Of a stretch of DNA of 64,000 nt, positions 25,308 to 36,334 are shown in pieces. The notes beneath the pieces were generated by a model. The model had not been told where the DNA came from. It saw only the letters and a program-made list of their open reading frames with translations, and did not search any database. The DNA comes from Aquimarina sp. MAR_2010_214 (GTDB lineage: Bacteria > Bacteroidota > Bacteroidia > Flavobacteriales > Flavobacteriaceae), in the NCBI RefSeq assembly GCF_002846555.1, contig NZ_PJMS01000001.1, forward strand, positions 5,043,501 through 5,107,500, in the 5' to 3' direction. The position numbers and the translations under genes were made by a program. Within the stretch, counting starts at the first letter, position 1. Every line of letters begins with the position of its first letter.

Positions 25308-26426
25308 TTACGTATCATCTTTTAGTGAAGTATACTGAAGAAAACTATTAGCATTTGCAAAAGCAATCAACTGTTCTTTACCTCCGGCCCCGCTTATGTT
25401 AAGCATCTTTTTTATTTGATGAATATGGGTCTGAAACCCATCTGTACTAATGTGCATTTCCTGAGCAATTTCGGTATATGATTTATAACTCCCATAATAC
25501 GCCAGATACCCTAAAACTTCTTTTTGTCTTTCTGAAAGTTCTATTTTTGAGGTTGCTTTTATCGTTTTTAGGTTATTTTTTAATGTCTTGATCGTATCTA
25601 AATGGCTTTCGTTTGCCAATACTAATTGCTCATTTTCCTTCTTAAGCTTAGCTTTTTGAATTTCCAGTTTTTGAGCCAGGCTTTGTTGTTGTTCTTTTTC
25701 TGAAAGAAATTTCCAGCTGTATAAAAGAATAGAAAACAAAAGAATAAAAAGAAATTTGAACGAAATAGCAGTAATACTACCTAATACTCCCCAAAATCGC
25801 TGATCAATAAATTGTAAAACTCTATCCTGCGGTATCATACGATGGGAAACAGCGATCACAATCAACACAAATAATGCAAACGTAGGCAAATACATAAACT
25901 TCATTTGCCTTCCTACAAAAGCTTTATTAAGCTCATATAGCAATGAAATAGCCACCAAAATAGAAATAGGAATATCAATCAACCAAATAAAATTATTACT
26001 AATCACGGGATTGCCATAGGAAGATGCAATAAAAACAAAAGTGATCATTCCTAAAACACCACAAAAGAGACCGATAAATTCGCGAACACTAAAACGTTGT
26101 ACCAGTCGTACAACAATACCTGGTTTTTGAGGGTGTTCTATTGAAGGAAGGGATAATAAAATAAACAACGAATTTGCTAAAGAAACCAGTACTCCAAAAT
26201 AAATCAGAATTTTATTGGTCGAAGACCATTGCAATCCTACAACCATAATCAAGTTAACTAGAGCTCCAAGACCCCAAACAAATATTGCCAGTCCAAACCA
26301 CTTAATCCCATGAATAGCCTTTTTATCAGCTCCACGAAGTTTTTCTTTGCTAAAAATACGCTGAATCACTATTGCCGAAATAAGGCACACAATTGCAGTT
26401 ACTGTATATTCTATGGTACTAAACAC
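25308..26426 (-). CDS. Membrane-anchored LuxR-type transcriptional regulator
   Basis: A 372-residue one-component regulator. Seven hydrophobic helices fill residues 1-240, a coiled coil spans about 243-300 (KEQQQSLAQKLEIQKAKLKKENEQL), and a LuxR-like winged helix-turn-helix is at about 305-365 (LSERQKEVLGYLAYYGSYKSYTEIAQEMHISTDGFQTHIHQIKK). This 7TM plus HTH form is typical of Bacteroidota. It lies 52 to 94 bases upstream of the AgcS gene on the same strand, so the two may be linked. Confidence 0.85.
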   Translation of the reverse strand: MFSTIEYTVTAIVCLISAIVIQRIFSKEKLRGADKKAIHGIKWFGLAIFVWGLGALVNLIMVVGLQWSSTNKILIYFGVLVSLANSLFILLSLPSIEHPQKPGIVVRLVQRFSVREFIGLFCGVLGMITFVFIASSYGNPVISNNFIWLIDIPISILVAISLLYELNKAFVGRQMKFMYLPTFALFVLIVIAVSHRMIPQDRVLQFIDQRFWGVLGSITAISFKFLFILLFSILLYSWKFLSEKEQQQSLAQKLEIQKAKLKKENEQLVLANESHLDTIKTLKNNLKTIKATSKIELSERQKEVLGYLAYYGSYKSYTEIAQEMHISTDGFQTHIHQIKKMLNISGAGGKEQLIAFANANSFLQYTSLKDDT

Positions 26427-26559
26427 GAATTAGATTTTATACCAATTTCAAAGTTAAAATGGTAATACTCATGTCTAAAGATATTGAAATTTTGATCATT
26501 ATTAATCTTTCTTAGATAAACCCTAAATAAATCTAGTCTTTAATTGAGCTAATTAAATG

Positions 26560-26622
26560 CTATAAAAAAGTAAACCTCACAGGCATGTACTGAACTTGTT
26601 TCAGTATCCCTGTGAGGCTTTA
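26560..26622 (-). terminator. Terminator of the isobutyryl-CoA mutase gene
   Basis: On the minus strand AAAGCCTCACAGG pairs with CCTGTGAGGTTT around an inner TACTGAA/TTCAGTA hairpin, followed by a T-rich tail. Confidence 0.8.
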
Positions 26623-26644
26623 TTAAAAGGATTCTATACTATGC

Positions 26645-29600
26645 TTACATATTTCGTCTATACTGCCCTCCTACTTCGAACAATGCTGATGTGATCTGAC
26701 CTAAAGAACATTTTTTACACACATCCATTAAAGCTTCAAAAATATTCTGATTACTGATCGCTTTTTCTTGCAGCTCTTTTAGTAGTTCTGCTGTAGTATC
26801 AGCATTTCCTTTGTGCAATTCGTTTAGCATTCTGATCTGATATTCCTTTTCTTCTTCTGTTGCACGAATTACTTCTCCTGGTGTTACCGTTGGTGATCCT
26901 TTAGAGCTTAAAAATGTATTCACTCCGATAATCGGAAATTCTCCATTATGTTTCAACGTTTCATAATACAAACTTTCTTCTTGTATTTTACTACGTTGAT
27001 ACATGGTTTCCATAGCTCCTAGCACTCCACCTCGTTCTGTGATTCTGTCAAACTCTGCCAATACTGCATCTTCAACAAGATCTGTTAGTTCTTCTATAAT
27101 AAAAGATCCCTGAATTGGGTTTTCATTTTTAGCCAGCCCTAATTCTTTATTAATGATCAATTGTATTGCCATTGCTCTACGCACAGATTCTTCTGTTGGC
27201 GTAGTAATCGCTTCATCATAAGCATTGGTATGCAATGAATTACAATTATCATAAATTGCATATAACGCTTGAAGTGTTGTACGAATATCATTAAAATCAA
27301 TTTCCTGAGCATGTAATGATCTACCCGAAGTTTGGATATGATATTTCAACATCTGAGCTCTAGAATTTGCTCCGTATTTATTTTTTAAAGCTTTTGCCCA
27401 TATTTTACGAGCTACACGGCCAATAACTGCATATTCTGGATCAATACCATTAGAGAAAAAGAAGGATAAGTTGGGGCCAAATTTATTAATATCCATTCCG
27501 CGGCTTAGGTAATATTCTACATACGTAAAACCATTTGCCAGTGTTAATGCTAACTGTGTGATTGGATTTGCTCCTGCTTCTGCAATATGATATCCAGAAA
27601 TGGATACCGAATAGAAGTTACGCACTTGTTTCTCAATAAAATATTCTTGTACATCTCCCATCAAACGCAATGCGAATTCTGTAGAGAAAATACAGGTATT
27701 TTGTGCCTGATCTTCTTTAAGTATATCTGCTTGTACAGTACCACGAACAGTATTTAGGGTTGTTGTTTTAATTTCATTATACACATCTATAGGTAATACC
27801 TGATCTCCTGTAACACCAAGAAGCATTAGTCCTAACCCATCATTACCTTCAGGAAGTTCGCCTTGATATTCTGGACGTTCTACTCCTTTTTCGGCATATA
27901 TTTTTTTGATTTTAGCTGTTACTTCAGCTTCAAGGTTATTTTCTTTAATATACTTCTCACAATTTTGATCGATTGCTGCATTCATAAAGAAACCCAGTAA
28001 CATTGGCGCAGGACCATTAATGGTCATACTTACCGAAGTCATGGCGTGTGTTAGATCAAATCCAGAGTATAATTTCTTTGCATCATCAAGACAGCAAATA
28101 GATACTCCTGCATTACCTATTTTACCATAAATATCAGGTCTCTGATCGGGATCATTTCCATAAAGTGTTACCGAATCAAAGGCTGTAGAAAGTCGCTTAG
28201 CAGGCATTCCTAAACTCACATAGTGAAAACGACGATTGGTACGTTCTGGACCACCTTCTCCGGCAAACATACGTGTTGGATCTTCTCCGGTACGCTTAAA
28301 AGGGTATAATCCAGAAGCATAAGGAAACTCACCTGGTACATTTTCTTGTAAACACCATTTCAGGATATCACCCCAAGCTTCATATTTTGGTAATGCTACC
28401 TTAGGAATCTGACTATGTGATAACGACTCTGTATGTGTTTCTATTTTAATTTCTTTATCTCTTACCTTAAAAGAATAAATAGGATCTTTATATTTTTTGA
28501 CTTTAACAGCCCATCCTGTAATAATTTCCCAATTATAAGGATCTAGATTAAGTTTTATTCTATCAAACTCTGCCAAAAGTAATTTCAAAAATGATGCATT
28601 ATCCTCGGTTTTTACATTCTGAAGACTCTCTTCTTCAATACCATTCTTAGATAAAGCAATAGAATCGATATTAGCAACGCTACAGATCGTTTTATAGATA
28701 CCATATAATTTTTGTGCAACTTCTACCTGAGTGTTTGCAGTTTTATCATATGCTCTGTTATTCTCTGAGATTTCTGATAGATATCTAGTTCTACTTGGCG
28801 GGATAACAAATATCTTTTCAGACATTTCTTTAGAAATATGAAAATCAGATTTCAACTCTGCCCCTGTTTTCTCTACAATTTTATCCATAATTTCCTTGTA
28901 GAGTGTGTTCATTCCCGGGTCATTAAACTGCGAAGCAATCGTTCCAAATACTGGTAACTCATCCTGTGGGATATCCCATAATTGATGATTACGCATATAT
29001 TGTTTTTTCACATCCCGTAATGCATCCAAAGAACCTCGTTTATCAAATTTATTGATGGCTACCAAGTCTGCAAAGTCCAACATATCTATTTTCTCTAATT
29101 GTGTTGCAGCACCAAATTCTGGTGTCATCACATATAAAGAGGTATCACTATGTTCTAAGATTTCGGTATCAGACTGTCCGATCCCTGAAGTCTCGAGAAT
29201 GATAAGATCAAATTCAGCAGCCTTAAGTACTTCTATTGCTTCTGCTACATACTTAGACAATGCCAGATTAGATTGGCGTGTGGCCAGAGAGCGCATATAT
29301 ACTCTAGGAGAATTAATAGCATTCATTCTAATTCTATCTCCTAATAGTGCTCCTCCTGTTTTACGTTTAGAAGGATCTACAGAGATTAATCCAATTGTTT
29401 TTTCAGGAAAATCAATCAAAAACCGGCGAACCAACTCATCAACCAGTGATGATTTACCAGCTCCACCAGTACCGGTAATACCAAGTACAGGTGTTTTAGA
29501 TGTTTTATTCTTTAGATGAATCTGATCTAAAGTATCTTTAGCTACTTCAGGAAAATTTTCTGCTGCAGAAATAACTCGAGCAATAGAACCGATTTCTTTT

Positions 29601-30079
29601 TCTGCCAGATGCTCCACTTCTCCATTAAGATGATCGCCTACAGGGAAATCTGATCTTTTAACAAGATCATTAATCATCCCTTGTAACCCTAATTCTCTTC
29701 CATCATCAGGAGAATATATACGAGTAATCCCATAATCCATAAGTTCTTTGATCTCTTCTGGAAGGATTACTCCACCACCACCTCCAAATATTTTAATATG
29801 AGTTGCTCCTTTCTCTTTTAGCAAATCATACATATATTTAAAATATTCATTGTGCCCTCCTTGATAAGAAGTCATTGCTATAGCATTAGCATCTTCTTGT
29901 ATGGCACAATTCACAACTTCTTCTACACTACGATCGTGACCTAAGTGAATGACTTCTACTCCTGTAGATTGGATAATACGACGCATAATATTAATAGCGG
30001 CATCGTGTCCATCAAATAATGAAGCTGCTGTAACTATTCTGACTTTATTCTTGGGTGTATAAGGTGCTATTTGTTCCAT
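26645..30079 (-). CDS. icmF: Fused isobutyryl-CoA mutase (IcmF)
   Basis: An adenosylcobalamin-dependent carbon-skeleton mutase that interconverts acyl-CoA isomers such as isobutyryl- and n-butyryl-CoA. In one 1144-residue chain it has a B12-binding domain (about 13-145, with the cobalt-ligand His25 in DGHDAA), a G-protein chaperone domain (P-loop GTGGAGKS with Lys209, then [10 protein letters not shown]), and a mutase barrel (about 560-1144). This order is that of IcmF, not of MeaB plus separate mutase. It stands alone. Related fusions can prefer pivalyl- or isovaleryl-CoA, so the exact substrate is inferred. Confidence 0.95.
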   Translation of the reverse strand: MEQIAPYTPKNKVRIVTAASLFDGHDAAINIMRRIIQSTGVEVIHLGHDRSVEEVVNCAIQEDANAIAMTSYQGGHNEYFKYMYDLLKEKGATHIKIFGGGGGVILPEEIKELMDYGITRIYSPDDGRELGLQGMINDLVKRSDFPVGDHLNGEVEHLAEKEIGSIARVISAAENFPEVAKDTLDQIHLKNKTSKTPVLGITGTGGAGKSSLVDELVRRFLIDFPEKTIGLISVDPSKRKTGGALLGDRIRMNAINSPRVYMRSLATRQSNLALSKYVAEAIEVLKAAEFDLIILETSGIGQSDTEILEHSDTSLYVMTPEFGAATQLEKIDMLDFADLVAINKFDKRGSLDALRDVKKQYMRNHQLWDIPQDELPVFGTIASQFNDPGMNTLYKEIMDKIVEKTGAELKSDFHISKEMSEKIFVIPPSRTRYLSEISENNRAYDKTANTQVEVAQKLYGIYKTICSVANIDSIALSKNGIEEESLQNVKTEDNASFLKLLLAEFDRIKLNLDPYNWEIITGWAVKVKKYKDPIYSFKVRDKEIKIETHTESLSHSQIPKVALPKYEAWGDILKWCLQENVPGEFPYASGLYPFKRTGEDPTRMFAGEGGPERTNRRFHYVSLGMPAKRLSTAFDSVTLYGNDPDQRPDIYGKIGNAGVSICCLDDAKKLYSGFDLTHAMTSVSMTINGPAPMLLGFFMNAAIDQNCEKYIKENNLEAEVTAKIKKIYAEKGVERPEYQGELPEGNDGLGLMLLGVTGDQVLPIDVYNEIKTTTLNTVRGTVQADILKEDQAQNTCIFSTEFALRLMGDVQEYFIEKQVRNFYSVSISGYHIAEAGANPITQLALTLANGFTYVEYYLSRGMDINKFGPNLSFFFSNGIDPEYAVIGRVARKIWAKALKNKYGANSRAQMLKYHIQTSGRSLHAQEIDFNDIRTTLQALYAIYDNCNSLHTNAYDEAITTPTEESVRRAMAIQLIINKELGLAKNENPIQGSFIIEELTDLVEDAVLAEFDRITERGGVLGAMETMYQRSKIQEESLYYETLKHNGEFPIIGVNTFLSSKGSPTVTPGEVIRATEEEKEYQIRMLNELHKGNADTTAELLKELQEKAISNQNIFEALMDVCKKCSLGQITSALFEVGGQYRRNM

Positions 30080-30304
30080 TGATAATAAAAAGTGGTTTTA
30101 ACGCTGCTAATTTACGAAATATGCATCAAAAAGGATGATTTTTATAGAATTATATAATTTCTTTAACTCATCTAATGCATTCATTATTTATAGCTCAAAT
30201 TTAGTATTAATCATATTAGTTTTCTAAAAATCATACATTAATCCAAACAATACAATCAGATCAATAAAAAAGTAATCGTTTAGAACAACACTACAGTATT
30301 TTTT

Positions 30305-31261
30305 TTATAAAGGAAAAACATCCTTAGTATTTGCAAAATGATACCCTTCTGCTTCAAGAGTCACTCTTCCTTTGTAGCCTTTTTGAAGTACCGGATTCGA
30401 ATGATTAAAATGAATAAATATTATTTTTGATTTAACTTCTTTGGATTCATTTTTAAATATAGCAATAGTTTCTTCTATAAAAGGATGTGGAACTTCGGAC
30501 ATTGGTCGTGGAATTTCTCCATTTTTAAAAAAAGTAGCATCAATAAAAGCATAATCTACTTGTTTAACCTGATCAACAATATTTTCCTCCCAAAGAGACC
30601 ACTTATTGATATCAGGAATAAACAGTGCTTTTTTATTACGCCCTACAATTTTATACCCTACCGTTTCAGAATATTCATCTCTATGAGGTACTAAAAAAGG
30701 AATTACCTGTATTGCATTTGTTAACGCAATAGTAGAATCTGCCTGTATAGGCTTAATGGTTATATTCTGCAAAGAGACCAATTGTGACCATGGGCCGTTA
30801 GTTTCTAAAAAAGATTGCATTCTTGGCATTGCATATACGGGTATCCTATTTGCTCCCATTGCTTCTCGTCCAAAATGCATCAACCCTGTATAATGTCCTA
30901 TATGTGCATGTGTTAAAAATACGCCATCAATAATAGCATCACTTTTTAAATGCTCATTATCCAAGACAGCTAATTGTTCTGGCATATCTGGCGTTGCTTC
31001 GAATATAAATTTTTTATGATTTTTCTTATCAATTACACCCAATGCAGTAACCAATTCTTTATCAATCTGCCCTTTTTGAACTGTTACAAATTCATTTGTG
31101 TTATTAATATGTGGGAACCCTCCATCCTGAGCAATTCCTAATACAGTAATATATTGATCAAATTCATTTTGTGGAACAGATTGGTTTTTTATCGATACTT
31201 TTTCATTTTTACATGAAATAATTAGAATAGATAGTATTAAAAAAATTAAATTTGATTTCAT
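30305..31261 (-). CDS. PqqB-like MBL-fold hydrolase, lipoprotein
   Basis: A 318-residue metallo-beta-lactamase-fold protein with a lipobox (LIISC, Cys17). The metal motif HAHIGH at about 119-124 and a downstream DATFF and HFNHSN give the ligands of an active MBL site. The beginning of the domain, TVLGIAQDGGFPH, is the PqqB-type opening. No pqq genes are near, so PQQ synthesis is unlikely; the substrate is unknown. Confidence 0.87.
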   Translation of the reverse strand: MKSNLIFLILSILIISCKNEKVSIKNQSVPQNEFDQYITVLGIAQDGGFPHINNTNEFVTVQKGQIDKELVTALGVIDKKNHKKFIFEATPDMPEQLAVLDNEHLKSDAIIDGVFLTHAHIGHYTGLMHFGREAMGANRIPVYAMPRMQSFLETNGPWSQLVSLQNITIKPIQADSTIALTNAIQVIPFLVPHRDEYSETVGYKIVGRNKKALFIPDINKWSLWEENIVDQVKQVDYAFIDATFFKNGEIPRPMSEVPHPFIEETIAIFKNESKEVKSKIIFIHFNHSNPVLQKGYKGRVTLEAEGYHFANTKDVFPL

Positions 31262-31390
31262 CTGGCTACATTTATTAATTTTTAAAGGTCAGGTAAAATT
31301 TGCAATACGTAATTATGATTAACTATCAATTTTATCTTAATGACGTATTTATTATAACTATACTTACAATCTCAAATCTAATAAGAAATC

Positions 31391-32107
31391 ATGAAACAAA
31401 TTTTTATTATACTCGCTATCTTTTTATTGTCAAGTTGTGCAGAGTTACAACAAGTTGTAAATAATCTTCCACAAACAACTACCGGAGGTTTTGGATTAAG
31501 CAATGTTGACATCTCTAATGGACTAAGACAAGCTTTAGACAATGGTATTGATAAACAAGTCACAAAACTTACCCAAAAAGATGGCTTTTATAGAAATCAA
31601 CTTGTTAAAATTCTTCTTCCACAAGAACTGCGAAAAGTAGATAAAACATTAAGAGATGTTGGATTAAGTAAGCTTGCTGATGAAGGATTAAAAGCAATTA
31701 ATCGTGCTGCAGAAGATGCTGTAAAAGAGGCTACACCTATATTTGTAGGCGCAGTAAAACAAATAACGTTTAATGATGCCAAGCAGATTCTATTAGGTAA
31801 TGATCGTGCAGCTACGCAGTATCTTGAGAATAAGACTCGCAGCCAACTATACCAAAAGTTTAATCCTGTAATCAATAAATCATTTTCTAAAGTAGGTGCA
31901 GATAAAATTTGGTCTAATATTATTAGAAAATACAATGCCATACCACTCACAAACAATGTTAACCCAGATCTAACCGACTATGTAACGGGTGAAGCTCTTA
32001 AAGGGGTATATGCTATGATTGCTGTAGAGGAAAAAGAAATTCGGACTAAACTTAGTTCTAGAACAACTGATTTATTACGACGTGTATTTGCTCTACAAGA
32101 TCGATAA
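31391..32107 (+). CDS. DUF4197 lipoprotein
   Basis: A 238-residue predicted lipoprotein (lipobox LSSC, Cys16). The mature protein is mainly helical and carries DUF4197 hallmarks: GLRQALDNGIDKQVTKLTQKDGFY, VKILLPQELRKVDKTLR, and NDAKQILLGNDRAATQYLENKT. The family is common in Proteobacteria and Bacteroidota and its function is unknown to me. It is monocistronic and followed by a small gene of the Lacal_2735 type. Confidence 0.88.
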   Translation: MKQIFIILAIFLLSSCAELQQVVNNLPQTTTGGFGLSNVDISNGLRQALDNGIDKQVTKLTQKDGFYRNQLVKILLPQELRKVDKTLRDVGLSKLADEGLKAINRAAEDAVKEATPIFVGAVKQITFNDAKQILLGNDRAATQYLENKTRSQLYQKFNPVINKSFSKVGADKIWSNIIRKYNAIPLTNNVNPDLTDYVTGEALKGVYAMIAVEEKEIRTKLSSRTTDLLRRVFALQDR

Positions 32108-32244
32108 AAAATAATAAGTTTCTCGATCAGTAGGTAAGCTACAGAAGTTATATTTATCACAATTTTAGACTACCTTAACTGATTCTTAAGAAACCTTCTT
32201 TTCATTATCTAGTATCTTTGTATTATTAATGTAAGAGAAGAAAA

Positions 32245-32421
32245 ATGTTTGCTTGGTTAAAGAACAAAACTGAATTACAAAAATTACAGTATACCTACTG
32301 TAAACTAATGAAGAGTGCCTATAAATTAGCACTTACAGATAAGAACAAAAGTGATCAGCTTCATATGAAAGCTGATGAAATCTTAATCCAAATAAAAGAA
32401 ATCGAAGGACAATCTATCTAG
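32245..32421 (+). CDS. Lacal_2735-family small protein
   Basis: A 58-residue frame too short for most gene callers. It begins MFAWLKNKTELQKLQYTY and continues with a charged helix ending KEIEGQSI. The pattern (MFxxLKxK, xLQKxYxKLMxxAYKLxxxD, then a DExLxQI helix) matches the Lacal_2735 family of flavobacteria, as I recall it. It is probably a cytoplasmic helical hairpin; function unknown. A ribosome-binding-like AAGAGAAGAAAA lies before the ATG. Confidence 0.8.
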   Translation: MFAWLKNKTELQKLQYTYCKLMKSAYKLALTDKNKSDQLHMKADEILIQIKEIEGQSI

Positions 32422-32486
32422 TTGACATCTGTCTAATTCTTATTGTAGTTTATTATTTCTTTTCAAAAGAAAATATAGGTTGATTT

Positions 32487-33272
32487 TTACACTTCATGCA
32501 GCGTTTTGAAGTATAAAAAAGCTTCTTCTAATCGTGATCCATACCAAGAAAAATACTCTCCATCAACCAAAATAACTTTTGCATTGGATATATTTGTTAA
32601 TTCGTTTATATGTTTTTCTGAAAAAGGATATGGTTCTGAAGATAACATGATCAAATCCAAATTTTGTACTGAGCGAAGTTCCTCTTTTGTTATTTCTGGA
32701 TAACGATCTTTATCACCAAAAACATTTACAAAACCATTTACTTTTAGGAGGTGATCCACAAATGTATCTTTACCGGTGACCATCCAGGGATCCTTCCAGA
32801 TGAAGTATGCTACTCGTTTTTGGGGTATTTTAGACACAAAACCATCAAAAGATTCTTTTTCTAATTTTATCTTAGATATCAGTGTAGTGGCTTCAGTTTT
32901 TTTGTTAAAAATCTCTCCATATTGCTCAATCATTTCTAAAGCTTCTGGTATAGAAAAAATATCTGAAACATGCACAGGGTACTCTTCTTGCAGATATGTT
33001 ACGATTTCTTTTGTGTTTTCTTCTTTATTACAAAGAATAATATCTGGTTTTAGCTTTTTAATTTTTTCAAAATTGACTTTCTTAGTACCACCAACAATAA
33101 CCTTTTGATTTCTTATCGCTCTTGGATGAACGCAAAATTTAGTGACGCCAACAATATCATCTGATAATCCTAACGAAACTAACAATTCAGTTTGCGAAGG
33201 TACCAAAGAAACAATACGTTTTGGGGGTTTTAAAAATTCTATTCTCCTACCCAATTGATCTGTACATATCAT
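32487..33272 (-). CDS. BtuF-like helical-backbone metal-chelate receptor without a signal peptide
   Basis: A 261-residue periplasmic-binding-protein-fold protein of the BtuF/FecB type: N-terminal RIVSLVPSQTELLVSLGL, a linker KKLKPDIILCNKEEN, a long central helix, and a C-terminal lobe ending WYGSRLEEAFLYF. It likely binds a cobalamin- or siderophore-like chelate. No signal peptide or lipobox is encoded, and I see no in-frame upstream start that would add one. No ABC permease or ATPase gene is adjacent. A B12 link is plausible given the B12-dependent mutase 2.4 kb away, but that is inference. Confidence 0.82.
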   Translation of the reverse strand: MICTDQLGRRIEFLKPPKRIVSLVPSQTELLVSLGLSDDIVGVTKFCVHPRAIRNQKVIVGGTKKVNFEKIKKLKPDIILCNKEENTKEIVTYLQEEYPVHVSDIFSIPEALEMIEQYGEIFNKKTEATTLISKIKLEKESFDGFVSKIPQKRVAYFIWKDPWMVTGKDTFVDHLLKVNGFVNVFGDKDRYPEITKEELRSVQNLDLIMLSSEPYPFSEKHINELTNISNAKVILVDGEYFSWYGSRLEEAFLYFKTLHEV

Positions 33273-33411
33273 AACACTAGTTGTATTATTTTTTATGAAT
33301 TCAAAAAAATCATAAAAAAATCATAAACACCTAATAATTAAGTGTTTAAAAATAGGATTTCAAAAAATATTTTCTTATCTTAGAAGATATTAATATTAAA
33401 ATTTTGGGGCT

Positions 33412-33528
33412 ATGAGTTCAATATTACTAAATGTTATCATCTATGGTATAATGGCATTTTTTGTTATTTTTATTGCATACGGGCTTTACGGTTATGCAAA
33501 ACATGTTTTTAACGCCAATAGACGTTAA
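33412..33528 (+). CDS. 38-residue single-pass membrane protein
   Basis: A short frame beginning MSSILLNVIIYGIMAFFVIF, then a basic tail ending FNANRR. One hydrophobic helix (residues 4-24) is followed by a positively charged end, so the C terminus is expected in the cytoplasm. A strong terminator comes directly after it. It is likely real, but no family is recognised. Confidence 0.6.
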   Translation: MSSILLNVIIYGIMAFFVIFIAYGLYGYAKHVFNANRR

Positions 33529-33541
33529 TCTATCCTTTTGG

Positions 33542-33580
33542 AAAGGAACAAGAATATTCACTATTCTTGTTCCTTTTTTT
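33542..33580. terminator. Strong hairpin terminator between the 38-residue gene and pyrF
   Basis: A perfect 15-bp inverted repeat (GGAACAAGAATA and complement) around TTCAC, with seven T residues after it. It touches the pyrF stop codon on the other strand. Confidence 0.9.
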
Positions 33581-34391
33581 ATTTCAGGATATTTTCCATT
33601 TGCTTTTGAAGTTCTAACGCTTTGTTTGCTGCTGCGTCAGCATAATCAGTTCCGTCTGAAGCATATATAATACCTCTTGAAGAATTGATTAATAATCCTA
33701 CCTGATCATTCAATCCGTATTTACATACTTCTTGTAAATTTCCGCCTTGTGCTCCTACACCAGGAACCAAAAGAAAACTATCAGGTATAATTTTTCTAAT
33801 TTCTGCAATATACTCAGCTTTGGTAGCTCCAACTACATACATCAAATTTTCAGAGTTCTTATATGCTTTAGAAACTTCTAATACCTGTTTGTATAGTTCT
33901 TTTCCTTCTACATCTTTTGTCTGAAAATCAAAAGCTCCCAGATTAGAGGTTAACGCAAGAAGTATGGTGTGTTTATTTTCGAATGCCAGAAATGGTTCTA
34001 CAGAATCCTTACCCATATAAGGAGCAACCGTAACAGAATCAAACGCTAAATCTTCAAAAAAAGCTTTGGCATACATTGTACTTGTATTACCAATATCTCC
34101 TCGTTTGGCATCCGCAATTGTAAAAACCTCTGGATAATTTGCATTCAAATAGTTGATTGTTTTTTCCAGAGATTTCCATCCTTTGATACCATAGGCTTCA
34201 TAAAAAGCAGTATTAGGTTTATAGGCAACGGCAAGATGGTGTGTTGCATCTATAATTGCTTTATTAAACTCAAAAATAGGATCTTCTTCATCTAATAAAT
34301 GTTTAGGAATTTTATCTATATCCACATCTAGTCCTATACACAAAAATGATTGTTTTGCACGTATTTGGGCAACCAGCTCTTGAGTTGTCAT
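33579..34391 (-). CDS. pyrF: Orotidine 5'-phosphate decarboxylase
   Basis: Final step of UMP synthesis: decarboxylation of orotidine monophosphate. The 270-residue length is that of the longer bacterial type 2 family. The catalytic Asp-Lys-Asp cluster is in [13 protein letters not shown], and [11 protein letters not shown] is the phosphate-binding loop, both in place. It starts 24 bases after the stop of the saccharopine-dehydrogenase-like gene, so the two probably share a transcript. Confidence 0.97.
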   Translation of the reverse strand: MTTQELVAQIRAKQSFLCIGLDVDIDKIPKHLLDEEDPIFEFNKAIIDATHHLAVAYKPNTAFYEAYGIKGWKSLEKTINYLNANYPEVFTIADAKRGDIGNTSTMYAKAFFEDLAFDSVTVAPYMGKDSVEPFLAFENKHTILLALTSNLGAFDFQTKDVEGKELYKQVLEVSKAYKNSENLMYVVGATKAEYIAEIRKIIPDSFLLVPGVGAQGGNLQEVCKYGLNDQVGLLINSSRGIIYASDGTDYADAAANKALELQKQMENILK

Positions 34392-34415
34392 ATTATATTG
34401 ATCTATTTATTAACA

Positions 34416-35624
34416 TTATTCTTTACCCTCTACATAATCCTGAAGATAACTATATCTTTCTGTCAGCTTTCCGTCGTTGGTCATTCTTGCTCTTTCGAGA
34501 ATACCATCCTTATCATCATTAAAAAATGCAGGAATTACATGTTCTAAAAACATTTCACCAAATCCTTTACTAGCATCTTTGGGTAATTCGCATGGCAAAT
34601 TATCTACTGCCATTACTCCTATTGCATTTGGGTCTTTAACATCGGTTTCTGTTTCGGTCTGCGGATCATATCCATATACAGGGTCTGCAATTGTAGATGA
34701 TCGAGTTGTACTAGCAACAGGCCCATCAATATCACATGAAACATCTGCCACTAATTTGATATTAAAATCTTTGGACTTGGCATCGTCTCTAGTAAAAATA
34801 TAAGGTGCCCCGTCTCCAAAAAAGTGACCGGCAATATACATATCACTCACTTTTGCAAATCGCATAAAATCTCCTTCATATTCTTGTGGATTAGTATAAA
34901 AATCACCCTTGTCTATTGTACGCCCATCTTTGCGTTTATTATAATCCAACACATCGATTTGAACATAAACGGGTTCATCAAACGTAGCATTCAAATATTC
35001 GTCTACAGAAACTTCCTTGATATTCATCGCATCAAGAATCTCCTTGGCTCCACCTCCTACTTTTCCATTCCCGGTAAGTACAATCTTTATATTTGGTAAT
35101 TTGATTTTAGATAATTCGGTCTCTAATGCTTCTTGATCGTTAAGTGTTTCAGCTTTAGGTAAAGCAAAAGTATCAAACTTAAGTCCCCAGGCTCTAAACC
35201 CATTATATGCACCTACGATACCAGCATATTTCCCAAATCCTATTAACCTGAAACCATGCTGTCCTATAATGACTTCGTGATCATACAGTTCTATATTTTT
35301 TTTGAGGACTGCCTTTAGCAAATCCCTGTTATACGATTGCTTTTTGATCGTATGCGAAAAGAAAAAATACTTTTTATTAGGTAATAAAGCGGCAATAGGC
35401 ACTTCTTTTACACCAAGTAGTACATCGCAGTCAGAGAGATCTTCTGAAACGGTAAAGCCGGCTTTTTCATATTCAGAGTCGTCAAAAACTCTAACATTAG
35501 AAGATTCTACAATAAAAGAAGCTTGAGGAAATTTGGTCACTACTGATTTTAGGCCATCTGGCGAAAAAACTACACGACGATCTGGCGGGTTTTTTCGCTC
35601 TTTAATGACACCGAACTTAGTCAT
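34416..35624 (-). CDS. Saccharopine dehydrogenase-like NAD(P)-dependent oxidoreductase
   Basis: A 402-residue enzyme in the alanine dehydrogenase/saccharopine dehydrogenase (LYS1) superfamily. The N-terminal substrate domain begins KFGVIKERKNPPDRRV, and a Rossmann motif GNGKVGGGA sits near residue 190, followed by ADVSCDIDGPVAST. That sequence is typical of the lysine-forming saccharopine dehydrogenase group. The actual substrate in flavobacteria is not known to me. It is first in a pair with pyrF. Confidence 0.85.
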   Translation of the reverse strand: MTKFGVIKERKNPPDRRVVFSPDGLKSVVTKFPQASFIVESSNVRVFDDSEYEKAGFTVSEDLSDCDVLLGVKEVPIAALLPNKKYFFFSHTIKKQSYNRDLLKAVLKKNIELYDHEVIIGQHGFRLIGFGKYAGIVGAYNGFRAWGLKFDTFALPKAETLNDQEALETELSKIKLPNIKIVLTGNGKVGGGAKEILDAMNIKEVSVDEYLNATFDEPVYVQIDVLDYNKRKDGRTIDKGDFYTNPQEYEGDFMRFAKVSDMYIAGHFFGDGAPYIFTRDDAKSKDFNIKLVADVSCDIDGPVASTTRSSTIADPVYGYDPQTETETDVKDPNAIGVMAVDNLPCELPKDASKGFGEMFLEHVIPAFFNDDKDGILERARMTNDGKLTERYSYLQDYVEGKE

Positions 35625-35773
35625 ATGAATTGGTATAAATTTTGTACTAAAAAATGAAGGTAAAGATATGATAATTATGATTATCTTTGCTGCCCGAAAG
35701 TATTTTTGGTCAAATTGAGAACATATTTTGTTTTCGAAATAAATATAATGATCAAATTTCGGAAAATACTACT

Positions 35774-36168
35774 GGGGTCGACTGGTTTTGACAGCGAGAT
35801 TAATAAGGTAGTAAGCACGTCGAGCGCTGAGATATAGCTCGTAAATATCATATTTCACTTTTTTAAACGGCGAGAATAACTACGCCCTAGCTGCATAATC
35901 TGAATTTTAGTAGGATAATGCCTCGGTCTACAAGGTAGACAAGCAGGATACTCTTCAAAAGCCTTGGTTTATGGCGTTTGGTTTTGAGTATCGTAAAAAT
36001 AGACCTAGAAATTATAGGATCTTGATATAATTTCGAAACTTAATTGAGAATAAGCGATAAGTTGGCGGTTTTTGGTCTTTCCTATCGACGAAAATTAAAC
36101 AAAAACTAAACGTGTAGAAAGCTATTATATTACTTGTTTGGACGAGGGTTCGAATCCCTCCGACTCCA
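35774..36168 (+). ncRNA. ssrA: Transfer-messenger RNA (tmRNA)
   Basis: Rescue RNA that frees stalled ribosomes and tags the product. The 5' end GGGGTCGACTGGTTTTGACA is the classic start, and its first seven bases pair with CGACTCC at the 3' end, before discriminator A36168; the 3' CCA is added after transcription. The 3' T-arm is GGGTTCGAATCCC. The tag frame (35869-35898) reads GGC GAG AAT AAC TAC GCC CTA GCT GCA TAA, giving GENNYALAA, the usual flavobacterial tag. The 395-base length is normal. An integration-type island seems to begin at its 3' end. Confidence 0.96.
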
Positions 36169-36171
36169 CTT

Positions 36172-36217
36172 AAAAAATCCGTAATTACTTTATTTATAAA
36201 GTTTTATGGATTTTTTT
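36172..36217 (+). terminator. Terminator of tmRNA
   Basis: AAAAAATCC pairs with GGATTTTTT around an inner ACTTTAT/ATAAAGT hairpin, followed by a T-run, 4 bases after the tmRNA 3' end. Confidence 0.85.
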
Positions 36218-36334
36218 ATTTATTAACTAGTCAACATTTAGTCAGCAGTTTTAAAAAGCTTGATATAAAACATCTAATGAATTGGTTTTTTAAATATAGC
36301 GTAGACTTTGACAGTTATTGTTTATATAATAATA

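Noticed and set aside
30080..30304. Cobalamin riboswitch near the B12-dependent mutase
   Set aside because: I looked for a B12-box-like conserved block and saw none; the region is plain AT-rich sequence.
31597..31956. 119-codon minus-strand frame inside the DUF4197 gene
   Set aside because: It is a shadow of the real gene; composition and lack of a start context argue against it.
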